64,000 nt of DNA, from the NCBI GenBank assembly GCA_947846985.1, contig CANTUZ010000027.1:4106403-4170402 (forward strand), given 5' to 3'. The stretch's first letter is position 1. Each line of letters opens with the position of its first letter. The position numbers were made by a program, and so were the translations under genes. The stretch is from Fratercula arctica (Eukaryota; Chordata; Aves; Charadriiformes; Alcidae). Positions 33,686 through 46,900 of the stretch are shown piece after piece. Below the pieces are notes generated by a model. That model was given only the letters and a program-made list of their open reading frames with translations. It had not been told where the DNA came from and made no database searches.

Positions 33686-36600
33686 ATTTCCACGCTTTCC
33701 TGGGAACTTCAGCCTCAATACCACCCTTTCTCCCTTGCCCCAGGGACGGCCTCCATAATTACCATAGGTCTGGAGATTGCTGCCATGCCCAAGGAGCCAT
33801 GAGGGAAAGCTGTGGCTTCTTTGAAAGCTCTCTGGGAACCGCTTGCATTGCCCCAGAGACCTTGGGTCTTCGGCCTTTCCTAGCGCCTTCAGCCTCAGAA
33901 CTGCCCTTTCTCACTTGCCCCAGGGACGGCCTCCAAAGTAAACATAGGTCTGGAGATTGCTGCCACGCCCAAGGAGCCACGAGGGCAAACTGTGGCTTCT
34001 GTTTAATCTCTCTGGGAACTGCTTAGGTTGCCACACAGACCTGGGGATCCGGTCTTTCCTGGCGACTTCAGCCTCAATATCACCCTTTCTCACTCGCCCC
34101 AGGGACGGCCTCCAAAATTACCATAGGTCTGGAGATTGCTGCCACGCCCAAGGAGCCACGAGGGAAAACTGTAGCTTCTTTGAAAGCCCTCTGGGAACCG
34201 CTTGCATTGCCCCAGAGACCTTGGGTCTTCGGCCTTTCCTAGCGCCTTCAGCCTCAGAACTGCCCTTTCTCACTCGCCCCAGGGACGGCCTCCAAAGTAA
34301 ACATAGGTCTGGAGATTACTGCCACGCCCAAGGAGCCACGAGGGCAAACTGTGGCTTCTTTTTAATCTCTCTGGGAACTGCTTAGGTTGCCACACAGATC
34401 TTGGAGCTCTGGGCTTTCCTGGCGCCTTCAGCCTCAAAACCACCCTTTCTCACTCGCCCCAGGGACGGCCTCCAAAATTACCATAGGTCTGGAGATTGCT
34501 GCCACGCCCAAGGAGCCACGAGGGAAAACTGTAGCTTCTTTGAAAGCCCTCTGGGAACCGCTTGCATTGCCCCAGAGACCTTGGGTCTTCGGCCTTTCCT
34601 AGCGCCTTCAGCCTCAGAACTGCCCTTTCTCACTTGCCCCAGGGACGGCCTCCAAAGTAAACATAGGTCTGGAGATTGCTGCCACACCCAAGGAGCCACG
34701 AGGGCAAACTGTGGCTTCTGTTAAATCTCTCTGACAACCGCTTAGGTTGCCACACAGACCTGGGGATCCGGTCTTTCCTGGCGACTTCAGCCTCAAAAAA
34801 ACCCTTTCTCACTCGCCCAAGGGACGGCCTCCAAAGTAAACATAGGTCTGGAGATTGCTGCCATGCCCAAGGAGCCACGAGGGCAAACTGTGGCTTCTGT
34901 TTAATCTCTCTGGGAACTGCTTAGGTTGCCACACAGATCTTGGAGCTCTGGGCTTTCCTGGCAACTTCAGCCTCAAAAAAACCCTTTCTCACTCGTCCCA
35001 GGGACGGCCTCAAAAGTAAACATAGGTCTGGAGACTGCTGCCACGCCCAAGGAGCCACGAGGGAAAACTGTGCCTTGCTCTAAAGCTTTCTAGGAACTGC
35101 TTAGATTGGCCCAGAGACCGTGGATTTCCACGCTTTCCTGGGAACTTCAGCCTCAATACCACCCTTTCTCCCTCGCCCCAGGGACGGCCTCCATAATTAC
35201 CATAGGTCTGGAGATTGCTGCCATGCCCAAGGAGCCATGAGGGAAAGCTGTGGCTTCTTTGAAAGCTCTCTGGGAACAGCTTGCATTGCCCCAGAGACCT
35301 TGGGTCTTCGGCCTTTCCTAGCGCCTTCAGCCTCAGAACTGCCCTTTCTCACTCGCCCCAGGGAAGGCCTCCAAAGTAAACATAGGTCTGGAGATTGCTG
35401 CCACGCCCAAGGAGCCACGAGGGCAAACTGTGGCTTCTTTTTAATCTCTCTGGGAACTGCTTAGGTTGCCACACAGATCTTGGAGCTCTGGGCTTTCCTG
35501 GCGCCTTCAGCCTCAAAACCACCCTTTCTCACTCGCCCCAGGGACGGCCTCCAAAGTAAACATAGGTCTGGAGATTGCTGCCACGCCCAAGGAGCTACGA
35601 GGGCAAACTGTGGCTTCTGTTAAATCTCTCTGGGAACCGCTTAGGTTGCCAGACAGACCTTGCGGCTCCGTGATATGCTGGCATCTTCAGCCTCAGAACT
35701 ACCCTTTCTCACTCGCCACAGGGATGGACTCAAAAGGTACCATAGGTCTAGAGGTTGCTGCCACACCGAAGGAGCCACGAGGCTAAACTGTGGCTTCTGT
35801 TTAATCTCTCTGGGAACCGCTTAGGTTGCCACACAGACCTTGGGGCTCCGGGATTTGCTGGCGCCTTCAGCCTCAAAAAAAAACCCTTTCTCACTCGTCC
35901 CAGGGACGGCCTCCAAAGTAAACATAGGTCTGGAGATTGCTGCCACGCCCAAGGAGCCACGAGGGAAAACTGTGCCTTGCTCTAAAGGTCTCTGGGAACT
36001 GCTTAAATTGGCCCAGAGACCGTGGATTTCCACGCTTTCTTGGCGCCTTCAGCCTCAAAACCACCCTTTCTCACTCGCCCCAGGGACGGCCTCCAAAATT
36101 ACCATAGGTCTGGAGATTGCTGCCACGCCCAAGGAGCCACGAGGGAAAACTGTAGCTTCTTTGAAAGCCCTCTGGGAACCGCTTGCATTGCCCCAGAGAC
36201 CTTGGGTCTTTGGCCTTTCCTAGCGCCTTCAGCCTCAGAACTGCCCTTTCTCACTTGCCCCAGGGACGGCCTCCAAAGTAAACATAGGTCTGGAGATTGC
36301 TGCCACACCCAAGGAGCCACGAGGGCAAACTGTGGCTTCTGTTAAATCTCTCTGACAACCGCTTAGGTTGCCACACAGACCTGGGGATCCGGTCTTTCCT
36401 GGCGACTTCAGCCTCAATACCACCCTTTCTCACTCGCCCCAGGGACGGCCTCCAAAGTAAACATAGGTCTGGAGATTGCTGCCATGCCCAAGGAGCCACG
36501 AGGGCAAACTGTGGCTTCTGTTTAATCTCTCTGGGAACTGCTTAGGTTGCCACACAGATCTTGGAGCTCTGGGCTTTCCTGGCAACTTCAGCCTCAAAAA

Positions 36601-39600
36601 AACCCTTTCTCACTCGTCCCAGGGACGGCCTCAAAAGTAAACATAGGTCTGGAGACTGCTGCCACGCCCAAGGAGCCACGAGGGCAAACTGTGCCTTGCT
36701 ATAAAGGTCTCTGGGAACTGCTTAGATTGGCCCAGAGACCGTGGATTTCCACGCTTTCCTGGGAACTTCAGCCTCAATACCACCCTTTCTCCCTCGCCCC
36801 AGGGACGGCCTCCATAATTACCATAGGTCTGGAGATTGCTGCCATGCCCAAGGAGCCATGAGGGAAAGCTGTGGCTTCTTTGAAAGCTCTCTGGGAACCG
36901 CTTGCATTGCCCCAGAGACCTTGGGTCTTCGGCCTTTCCTAGCGCCTTCAGCCTCAGAACTACCCTTTCTCACTCGCTCCAGAGACGACCTCTAAAGTAA
37001 ACATGGGTCTGGAGATTGCTGCCACGCCCAAGGAGCCACGAGGGCAAACTGTGGCTTCTGTTAAATCTCTCTGGGAACTGCTTAGGTTGCCACACAGACC
37101 TTGGGGCTCCGGGATTTGCTGGCATCTTCAGACTCAGAACTACCCTTTCTCACTCGCCACAGGGATGGACTCAAAAGGTACCATAGGTCTAGAGGTTGCT
37201 GCCACACCGAAGGAGCCACGAGGCTAAACTGTGGCTTCTGTTAAATCTCTCTGGGAACCGCTTAGGTTGCCACACAGACCTGGGGATCCGGTCTTTCCTG
37301 GCGACTTCAGCCTCAATATCACCCTTTCTCACTCGCCCCAGGGACGGCCTCCAAAATTACCATAGGTCTGGAGATTGCTGCCACGCCCAAGGAGCCACGA
37401 GGGAAAACTGTAGCTTCTTTGAAAGCCCTCTGGGAACCGCTTGCATTGCCCCAGATACCTTGGGTCTTCGGCCTTTCCTAGCGCCTTCAGCCTCAGAACT
37501 GCCCTTTCTCACTCGCCCCAGGGACGGCCTCCAAAATTACCATAGGTCTGGAGATTGCTGCCACGCCCAAGGAGCCACGAGGGAAAACTGTAGCTTCTTT
37601 GAAAGCCCTCTGGGAACCGCTTGCATTGCCCCAGAGACCTTGGGTCTTTGGCCTTTCCTAGCGCCTTCAGCCTCAGAACTGCCCTTTCTCACTTGCCCCA
37701 GGGACGGCCTCCAAAGTAAACATAGGTCTGGAGATTGCTGCCACACCCAAGGAGCCACGAGGGCAAACTGTGGCTTCTGTTAAATCTCTCTGACAACCGC
37801 TTAGGTTGCCACACAGACCTGGGGATCCGGTCTTTCCTGGCGACTTCAGCCTCAATACCACCCTTTCTCACTCGCCCCAGGGACGGCCTCCAAAGTAAAC
37901 ATAGGTCTGGAGATTGCTGCCATGCCCAAGGAGCCACGAGGGCAAACTGTGGCTTCTGTTTAATCTCTCTGGGAACTGCTTAGGTTGCCACACAGATCTT
38001 GGAGCTCTGGGCTTTCCTGGCAACTTCAGCCTCAAAAAAACCCTTTCTCACTCGTCCCAGGGACGGCCTCAAAAGTAAACATAGGTCTGGAGACTGCTGC
38101 CACGCCCAAGGAGACACGAGGGAAAACTGTGCCTTGCTATAAAGGTCTCTGGGAACTGCTTAGATTGGCCCAGAGACCGTGGATTTCCACGCTTTCCTGG
38201 GAACTTCAGCCTCAATACCACCCTTTCTCCCTCGCCCCAGGGACGGCCTCCATAATTACCATAGGTCTGGAGATTGCTGCCATGCCCAAGGAGCCATGAG
38301 GGAAAGCTGTGGCTTCTTTGAAAGCTCTCTGGGAACAGCTTGCATTGCCCCAGAGACCTTGGGTCTTCGGCCTTTCCTAGCGCCTTCAGCCTCAGAACTG
38401 CCCTTTCTCACTCGCTCCAGAGACGACCTCTAAAGTAAACATGGGTCTGGAGATTGCTGCCACGCCCAAGGAGCCACGAGGGCAAACTGTGGCTTCTGTT
38501 AAATCTCTCTGGGAACCGCTTAGGTTGCCACACAGACCTTGGGGCTCCGGGATTTGCTGGCATCTTCAGACTCAGAACTACCCTTTCTCACTCGCCACAG
38601 GGATGGACTCAAAAGGTACCATAGGTCTAGAGGTTGCTGCCACACCGAAGGAGCCACGAGGCTAAACTGTGGTTTCTGTTAAATCTCTCTGGGAACCGCT
38701 TAGGTTGCCACACAGACCTGGGGATCCGGTCTTTCCTGGCGACTTCAGCCTCAATATCACCCTTTCTCACTCGCCCCAGGGACGGCCTCCAAAATTACCA
38801 TAGGTCTGGAGATTGCTGCCACGCCCAAGGAGCCACGAGGGAAAACTGTAGCTTCTTTGAAAGCCCTCTGGGAACCGCTTGCATTGCCCCAGAGACCTTG
38901 GGTCTTCGGCCTTTCCTAGCGCCTTCAGCCTCAGAACTGCCCTTTCTCACTCGCCCCAGGGACGGCCTCAAAAGTAAACATAGGTCTGGAGATTGCTGCC
39001 ACGCCCAAGGAGCCACGAGAGCAAACTGTGGCTTCTTTTTAATCTCTCTGGGAACTGCTTAGGTTGCCACACAGATCTTGGAGCTCTGGGCTTTCCTGGC
39101 GCCTTCAGCCTCAAAACCACCCTTTCTCACTCGCCCCAGGGACGGCCTCCAAAATTACCATAGGTCTGGAGATTGCTGCCACGCCCAAGGAGCCACGAGG
39201 GAAAACTGTGGCTTCTGTTAAATCTCTCTGGGAACCGCTTCGGTTGCCACACAGACCTTGGGGCTCCAGGATTTGCTGGCGCCTTCAGCCTCAAAAAAAA
39301 CCCTTTCTCACTCGTCCCAGGGACGGCCTCCAAAGTAAACATAGGTCTGGAGATTGCTGCCACGCCCAAGGAGCCACGAGGGAAAACTGTGCCTTGCTCT
39401 AAAGCTCTCTAGGAACTGCTTAGATTGGCCCAGACAGCGTGGATTTCCACCCTTTCCTGGGAACTTCAACCTCAATACCACCCTTTCTCACTCGCCACAT
39501 GGACGGCCTCCAAAGTAAACATAGGTCTGGAGATTGCTGCCACGCCCAAGGAGCCACGAGGGAAAACTGTGGCTTGCTCTAAAGGTCTCTGGGAACTGCT

Positions 39601-40999
39601 TAGATTGGCCCAGAGACCATGGATTTCCTCGCTTTCTTGGCGCCTTCAGCCTCAATATCACCCTTTCTCACTCGCCCCAGGGACGGCCTCCAAAATTACC
39701 ATAGGTCTGGAGATTGCTGCCACGCCCAAGGAGCCACGAGGGAAAACTGTAGCTTCTTTGAAAGCCCTCTGGGAACCGCTTGCATTGCCCCAGAGACCTT
39801 GGGTCTTTGGCCTTTCCTAGCGCCTTCAGCCTCAGAACTGCCCTTTCTCACTTGCCCCAGGGACGGCCTCCAAAGTAAACATAGGTCTGGAGATTGCTGC
39901 CACACCCAAGGAGCCACGAGGGCAAACTGTGGCTTCTGTTAAATCTCTCTGACAACCGCTTAGGTTGCCACACAGACCTGGGGATCCGGTCTTTCCTGGC
40001 GACTTCAGCCTCAATACCACCCTTTCTCACTCGCCCCAGGGACGGCCTCCAAAGTAAACATAGGTCTGGAGATTGCTGCCATGCCCAAGGAGCCACGAGG
40101 GCAAACTGTGGCTTCTGTTTAATCTCTCTGGGAACTGCTTAGGTTGCCACACAGATCTTGGAGCTCTGGGCTTTCCTGGCAACTTCAGCCTCAAAAAAAC
40201 CCTTTCTCACTCGTCCCAGGGACGGCCTCCAAAGTAAACATAGGTCTGGAGACTGCTGCCACGCCCAAGGAGCCACGAGGGAAAACTGTGCCTTGCTCTA
40301 AAGCTTTCTAGGAACTGCTTAGATTGGCCCAGAGACCGTGGATTTCCACGCTTTCCTGGGAACTTCAGCCTCAATACCACCCTTTCTCCCTCGCCCCAGG
40401 GACGGCCTCCATAATTACCATAGGTCTGGAGATTGCTGCCATGCCCAAGGAGCCATGAGGGAAAGCTGTGGCTTCTTTGAAAGCTCTCTGGGAACCGCTT
40501 GCATTGCCCCAGAGACCTTGGGTCTTCGGCCTTTCCTAGCGCCTTCAGCCTCAGAACTGCCCTTTCTCACTCGCTCCAGAGACGACCTCTAAAGTAAACA
40601 TGGGTCTGGAGATTGCTGCCACGCCCAAGGAGCCACGAGGGCAAACTGTGGCTTCTGTTAAATCTCTCTGGGAACCGCTTAGGTTGCCACACAGACCTTG
40701 GGGCTCCGGGATTTGCTGGCATCTTCAGACTCAGAACTACCCTTTCTCACTCGCCCCAGGGACGGCCTCCAAAGTAAACATAGGTCTGGAGATTGCTGCC
40801 ACGCCCAAGGAGCCACGAGGGAAAACTGTGCCTTGCTCTAAAGCTCTCTAGGAACTGCTTAGATTGGCCCAGAGAGCGTGAATTTCCACCCTTTCATGGG
40901 AACTTCAACCTCAATACCACCCTTTCTCACTCGCCGCATGGACGGCCTCCAAAGTAAACATAGGTCTGGAGATTGCTGCCACGCCCAAGGAGCCACGAG

Positions 41000-43900
41000 G
41001 GAAAACTGTGGCTTCTGTTTAATCTCTCTGGGAACTGCTTAGGTTGCCACACAGACATGGAGCTCTGGGCTTTCCTGGCGCCTTCAGCCTCAAAACCACC
41101 CTTTCTCACTCGCCCCAGGGACGGCCTCCAAAATTACCATAGGTCTGGAGATTGCTGCCACGCCCAAGGAGCCACGAGGGAAAACTGTGGCTTCTGTTAA
41201 ATCTCTCTGGGAACCGCTTAGGTTGCCACACAGACCTTGGGGCTCCGGGATTTGCTGGCATCTTCAGCCTCAATACCACCCTTTCTCACTCGCCCCATGG
41301 ACGGCCTGCGAAACAGCAGTTGTCTCGACATTGCTGCCAAGCCCAAGAAAGGCACGAGGGCATACTGTGGCTTCGGTTAAATCTCTCTGGGAACCGTTTG
41401 CATTGCCCCACAGATTTTCGGTTTCGGGTTTTCCTGGCAACTTCAGCCTCAATACCACCCTTTCTCACTCGCCCCAGGGATGGACTCAAAAGTAAACATA
41501 GGTCTGGAGATTGCTGCCACACCCAAGGAGCCACGAGAGCAAACTGTGGCTTCTGTTTAATCTCTCTGGGAACTGCTTAGATTGGCCCAGAGACCGTGGA
41601 TTTCCACGCTTTCTTGGCGCCTTCAGCCTCAAAACCACCCTTTCTCACTCGCCCCAGGGACGGCCTCCAAAATTAACATAGGTCTGGAGATTGCTGCCAC
41701 GCCCAAGAAGCCACGAGGGCAAACTGTGGCTTCTGTTAAATCTCTCTGGGAACTGCTTAGGTTGCCACACAGACCTTGGGGCTCCGGGATTTGCTGGCAT
41801 CTTCAGCCTCAGAACTACCCTTTCTCACTCGCCACAGGGATGACTCAAAAGGTACCATAGGTCTAGAGGTTGCTACCACAGCAAAGGGGACACGAGGCTA
41901 AACTGTGGCTTCTGTTAAATCTCTCTGGGAACCGCTTAGGTTGCCACACAGACCTTGGGGCTCCGGGATTTGCTGGCATCTTCAGCCTCAGAACTACCCT
42001 TTCTCACTCGCCACAGGGATGACTCAAAAGGTACCATAGTTCTAGAGGTTGCTGCCACAGCAAAGGGGCCACGAGGCTAAACTGTGGCTTCTGTTAAATC
42101 TCTCTGGGAACCGCTTAGGTTGCCACACAGACCTGGGGATCCGGTCTTTCCTGGCGACTTCAGCCTCAGAACTGCCCTTTCTCACTCGCCCCAGGGACGG
42201 CCCCCAAAAGTAAACATAGGTCTGGAGACTGCTGCCACGCCCAAGGAGCCACGAGGGAAAACTGTGCCTTGCTCTAAAGCTTTCTAGGAACTGCTTAGAT
42301 TGGCCCAGAGACCGTGGATTTCCACGCTTTCCTGGGAACTTCAGCCTCAATACCACCCTTTCTCCCTCGCCCCAGGGACGGCCTCCACAAGTACCATAGG
42401 TCTGGAGATTGCTGCCATGCCCAAGGAGCCATGAGGGAAAGCTTTGGCTTCTTTGAAAGCTCTCTGGGAACCGCTTGCATTGCCCCAGAGACCTTGGGTC
42501 TTCGGCCTTTCCTAGCGCCTTCAGCCTCAGAACTGCCCTTTCTCACTCGCTCCAGGGACGACCTCTAAAGTAAACATAGGTCTGGAGATTGCTGCCACGC
42601 CCAAGGAGCCACGAGGGCAAACTGTGGCTTCTGTTTAATCTCTCTGGGAACTGCTTAGGTTGCCACACAGACCTTGGAGCTCTGGGCTTTCCTGGCGCCT
42701 TCAGCCTCAATATCACCCTTTCTCACTCGCCCCAGGGACGGCCTCCAAAATTACCATAGGTCTGGAGATTGCTGCCACGCCCAAGGAGCCACGAGGGCAA
42801 ACTGTGGCTTCTGTTAAATCTCTCTGGGAACTGCTTAGGTTGCCACACAGACCTTGGGGCTCCGGGATTTGCTGGCATCTTCAGCCTCAATACCACCCTT
42901 TCTCACTCACCCCATGGACGGCCTGCGAAACAGCAGTTGTCTCGACATTGCTGCCAAGCCCAAGAAGGCACGAGGGCAAACTGTGGCTTCGGTTAAATCT
43001 CTCTGGGAACCATTTGCATTGCCCCACAGATTTTCGGTTTCGGGTTTTCCTGGCAACTTCAGCCTCAATACCACCCTTTCTCACTCGTCCCAGGGATGGA
43101 CTCAAAAGTAAACATAGGTCTGGAGATTGCTGCCACACCCAAGGAGCCACGAGAGCAAAATGTGGCTTCTGTTTAATCTCTCTGGGAACTGCTTAGATTG
43201 GCCCAGAGACCGTGGATTTCCACGCTTTCTTGGCGCCTTCAGCCTCAAAACCACCCTTTCTCACTTGCCCCAGGGACGGCCTCCAAAATTACCATAGGTC
43301 TGGAGATTGCTGCCACGCCCAAGAAGCCACGAGGGCAAACTGTGGCTTCTGTTAAATCTCTCTGGGAACCGCTTAGGTTGCCACACAGACCTTGGGGCTC
43401 CGGGATTTGCTGGCATCTTCAGCCTCAGAACTACCCTTTCTCACTCGCCACAGGGATGACTCAAAAGGTACCATAGGTCTAGAGGTTGCTGCCACAGCAA
43501 AGGGGACACGAGGCTAAACTGTGGCTTCTGTTAAATCTCTCTGGGAACCGCTTAGGTTGCCACACAGACCTTGGGGCTCCGGGATTTGCTGGCATCTTCA
43601 GCCTCAGAACTACCCTTTCTCACTCGCCACAGGGATGACTCAAAAGGTACCATAGGTCTAGAGGTTGCTGCCACAGCAAAGGGGCCACGAGGCTAAACTG
43701 TGGCTTCTGTTAAATCTCTCTGGGAACCGCTTAGGTTGCCACACAGACCTGGGGATCCGGTCTTTCCTGGCGACTTCAGCCTCAGAACTGCCCTTTCTCA
43801 CTCGCCCCAGGGACGGCCTCAAAAGTAAACATAGGTCTGGAGACTGCTGCCACGCCCAAGGAGCCACGAGGGAAAACTGTGCCTTGCTCTAAAGCTTTCT

Positions 43901-46900
43901 AGGAACTGCTTAGATTGGCCCAGAGACCGTGGATTTCCACGCTTTCTTGGCGCCTTCAGCCTCAAAACCACCCTTTCTCACTCGCCCCAGGGACGGCCTC
44001 CAAAATTACCATAGGTCTGGAGATTGCTGCCACGCCCAAGGAGCCACGAGGGAAAACTGTAGCTTCTTTGAAAGCCCTCTGGGAACCGCTTGCATTGCCC
44101 CAGAGACCTTGGGTCTTCGGCCTTTCCTAGCGCCTTCAGCCTCAGAACTGCCCTTTCTCACTCGCCCCAGGGACGTCCTCCAAAGTAAACATAGGTCTGG
44201 AGATTGCTGCCACGCCCAAGGAGCCACGAGGGCAAACTGTGGCTTCTGTTTAATCTCTCTGGGAACTGCTTAGGTTGCCACACAGACCTTGGAGCTCTGG
44301 GCTTTCCTGGCGCCTTCAGCCTCAATATCACCCTTTCTCACTCGCCCCAGGGACGGCCTCCAAAATTACCATAGGTCTGGAGATTGCTGCCACGCCCAAG
44401 GAGCCACGAGGGCAAACTGTGGCTTCTGTTAAATCTCTCTGGGAACTGCTTAGGTTGCCACACAGACCTTGGGGCTCCGGGATTTGCTGGCATCTTCAGC
44501 CTCAATACCACCCTTTCTCACTCACCCCATGGACGGCCTGCGAAACAGCAGTTGTCTCGACATTGCTGCCAAGCCCAAGAAGGCACGAGGGCAAACTGTG
44601 GCTTCGGTTAAATCTCTCTGGGAACCGTTTGCATTGCCCCACAGATTTTCGGTTTCGGGTTTTCCTGGCAACTTCAGCCTCAATACCACCCTTTCTCACT
44701 CGTCCCAGGGATGGACTCAAAAGTAAACATAGGTCTGGAGATTGCTGCCACACCCAAGGAGCCACGAGAGCAAAATGTGGCTTCTGTTTAATCTCTCTGG
44801 GAACTGCTTAGATTGGCCCAGAGACTGTGGATTTCCACGCTTTCTTGGCGCCTTCAGCCTCAAAAACCACCCTTTCTCACTTGCCCCAGGGACGGCCTCC
44901 AAAGTAAACATAGGTCTGGAGATTGCTGCCACGCCCAAGAAGCCACGAGGGCAAACTGTGGCTTCTGTTAAATCTCTCTGGGAACTGCTTAGGTTGCCAC
45001 ACAGACCTTGGGGCTCCGGGATTTGCTGGCATCTTCAGCCTCAGAACTACCCTTTCTCACTCGCCACAGGGATGACTCAAAAGGTACCATAGGTCTAGAG
45101 GTTGCTACCACAGCAAAGGGGACACGAGGCTAAACTGTGGCTTCTGTTAAATCTCTCTGGGAACCGCTTAGGTTGCCACACAGACCTTGGGGCTCCGGGA
45201 TTTGCTGGCATCTTCAGCCTCAGAACTACCCTTTCTCACTCGCCACAGGGATGACTCAAAAGGTACCATAGGTCTAGAGGTTGCTGCCACAGCAAAGGGG
45301 CCACAAGGCTAAACTGTGGCTTCTGTTAAATCTCTCTGGGAACCGCTTAGGTTGCCACACAGACCTGGGGATCCGGTCTTTCCTGGCGACTTCAGCCTCA
45401 GAACTGCCCTTTCTCACTCGCCCCAGGGACGGCCTCAAAAGTAAACATAGGTCTGGAGACTGCTGCCACGCCCAAGGAGCCACGAGGGAAAACTGTGCCT
45501 TGCTCTAAAGCTTTCTAGGAACTGCTTAGATTGGCCCAGAGACCATGGATTTCCACGCTTTCCTGGGAACTTCAGCCTCAATACCACCCTTTCTCCCTCG
45601 CCCCAGGGACGGCCTCCACAAGTACCATAGGTCTGGAGATTGCTGCCATGCCCAAGGAGCCATGAGGGAAAGCTTTGGCTTCTTTGAAAGCTCTCTGGGA
45701 ACCGCTTGCATTGCCCCAGAGACCTTGGGTCTTCGGCCTTTCCTAGCGCCTTCAGCCTCAGAACTGCCCTTTCTCACTCGCTCCAGGGACGACCTCTAAA
45801 GTAAACATAGGTCTGGAGATTGCTGCCACGCCCAAGGAGCCACGAGGGCAAACTGTGGCTTCTGTTTAATCTCTCTGGGAACTGCTTAGGTTGCCACACA
45901 GACCTTGGAGCTCTGGGCTTTCCTGGCGCCTTCAGCCTCAATATCACCCTTTCTCACTCGCCCCAGGGACGGCCTCCAAAATTACCATAGGTCTGGAGAT
46001 TGCTGCCACGCCCAAGGAGCCACGAGGGCAAACTGTGGCTTCTGTTAAATCTCTCTGGGAACTGCTTAGGTTGCCACACAGACCTTGGGGCTCCGGGATT
46101 TGCTGGCATCTTCAGCCTCAATACCACCCTTTCTCACTCACCCCATGGACGGCCTGCGAAACAGCAGTTGTCTCGACATTGCTGCCAAGCCCAAGAAGGC
46201 ACGAGGGCAAACTGTGGCTTCGGTTAAATCTCTCTGGGAACCGTTTGCATTGCCCCACAGATTTTCGGTATCGGGTTTTCCTGGCAACTTCAGCCTCAAT
46301 ACCACCCTTTCTCACTCGTCCCAGGGATGGACTCAAAAGTAAACATAGGTCTGGAGATTGCTGCCACACCCAAGGAGCCACGAGAGCAAAATGTGGCTTC
46401 TGTTTAATCTCTCTGGGAACTGCTTAGATTGGCCCAGAGACCGTGGATTTCCATGCTTTCTTGGCGCCTTCAGCCTCAAAAACCACTCTTTCTCACTTGC
46501 CCCAGGGACGGCCTCCAAAATTACCATAGGTCTGGAGATTGCTGCCACGCCCAAGAAGCCACGAGGGCAAACTGTGGCTTCTGTTAAATCTCTCTGGGAA
46601 CTGCTTAGGTTGCCACACAGACCTTGGGGCTCCGGGATTTGCTGGCATCTTCAGCCTCAGAACTACCCTTTCTCACTCGCCACAGGGATGACTCAAAGGT
46701 ACCATAGGTCTAGAGGTTGCTGCCACAGCAAAGGGGACACGAGGCTAAACTGTGGCTTCTGTTAAATCTCTCTGGGAACCGCTTAGGTTGCCACACAGAC
46801 CTTGGGGCTCCGGGATTTGCTGGCATCTTCAGCCTCAGAACTACCCTTTCTCACTCGCCACAGGGATGACTCAAAAGGTACCATAGGTCTAGAGGTTGCT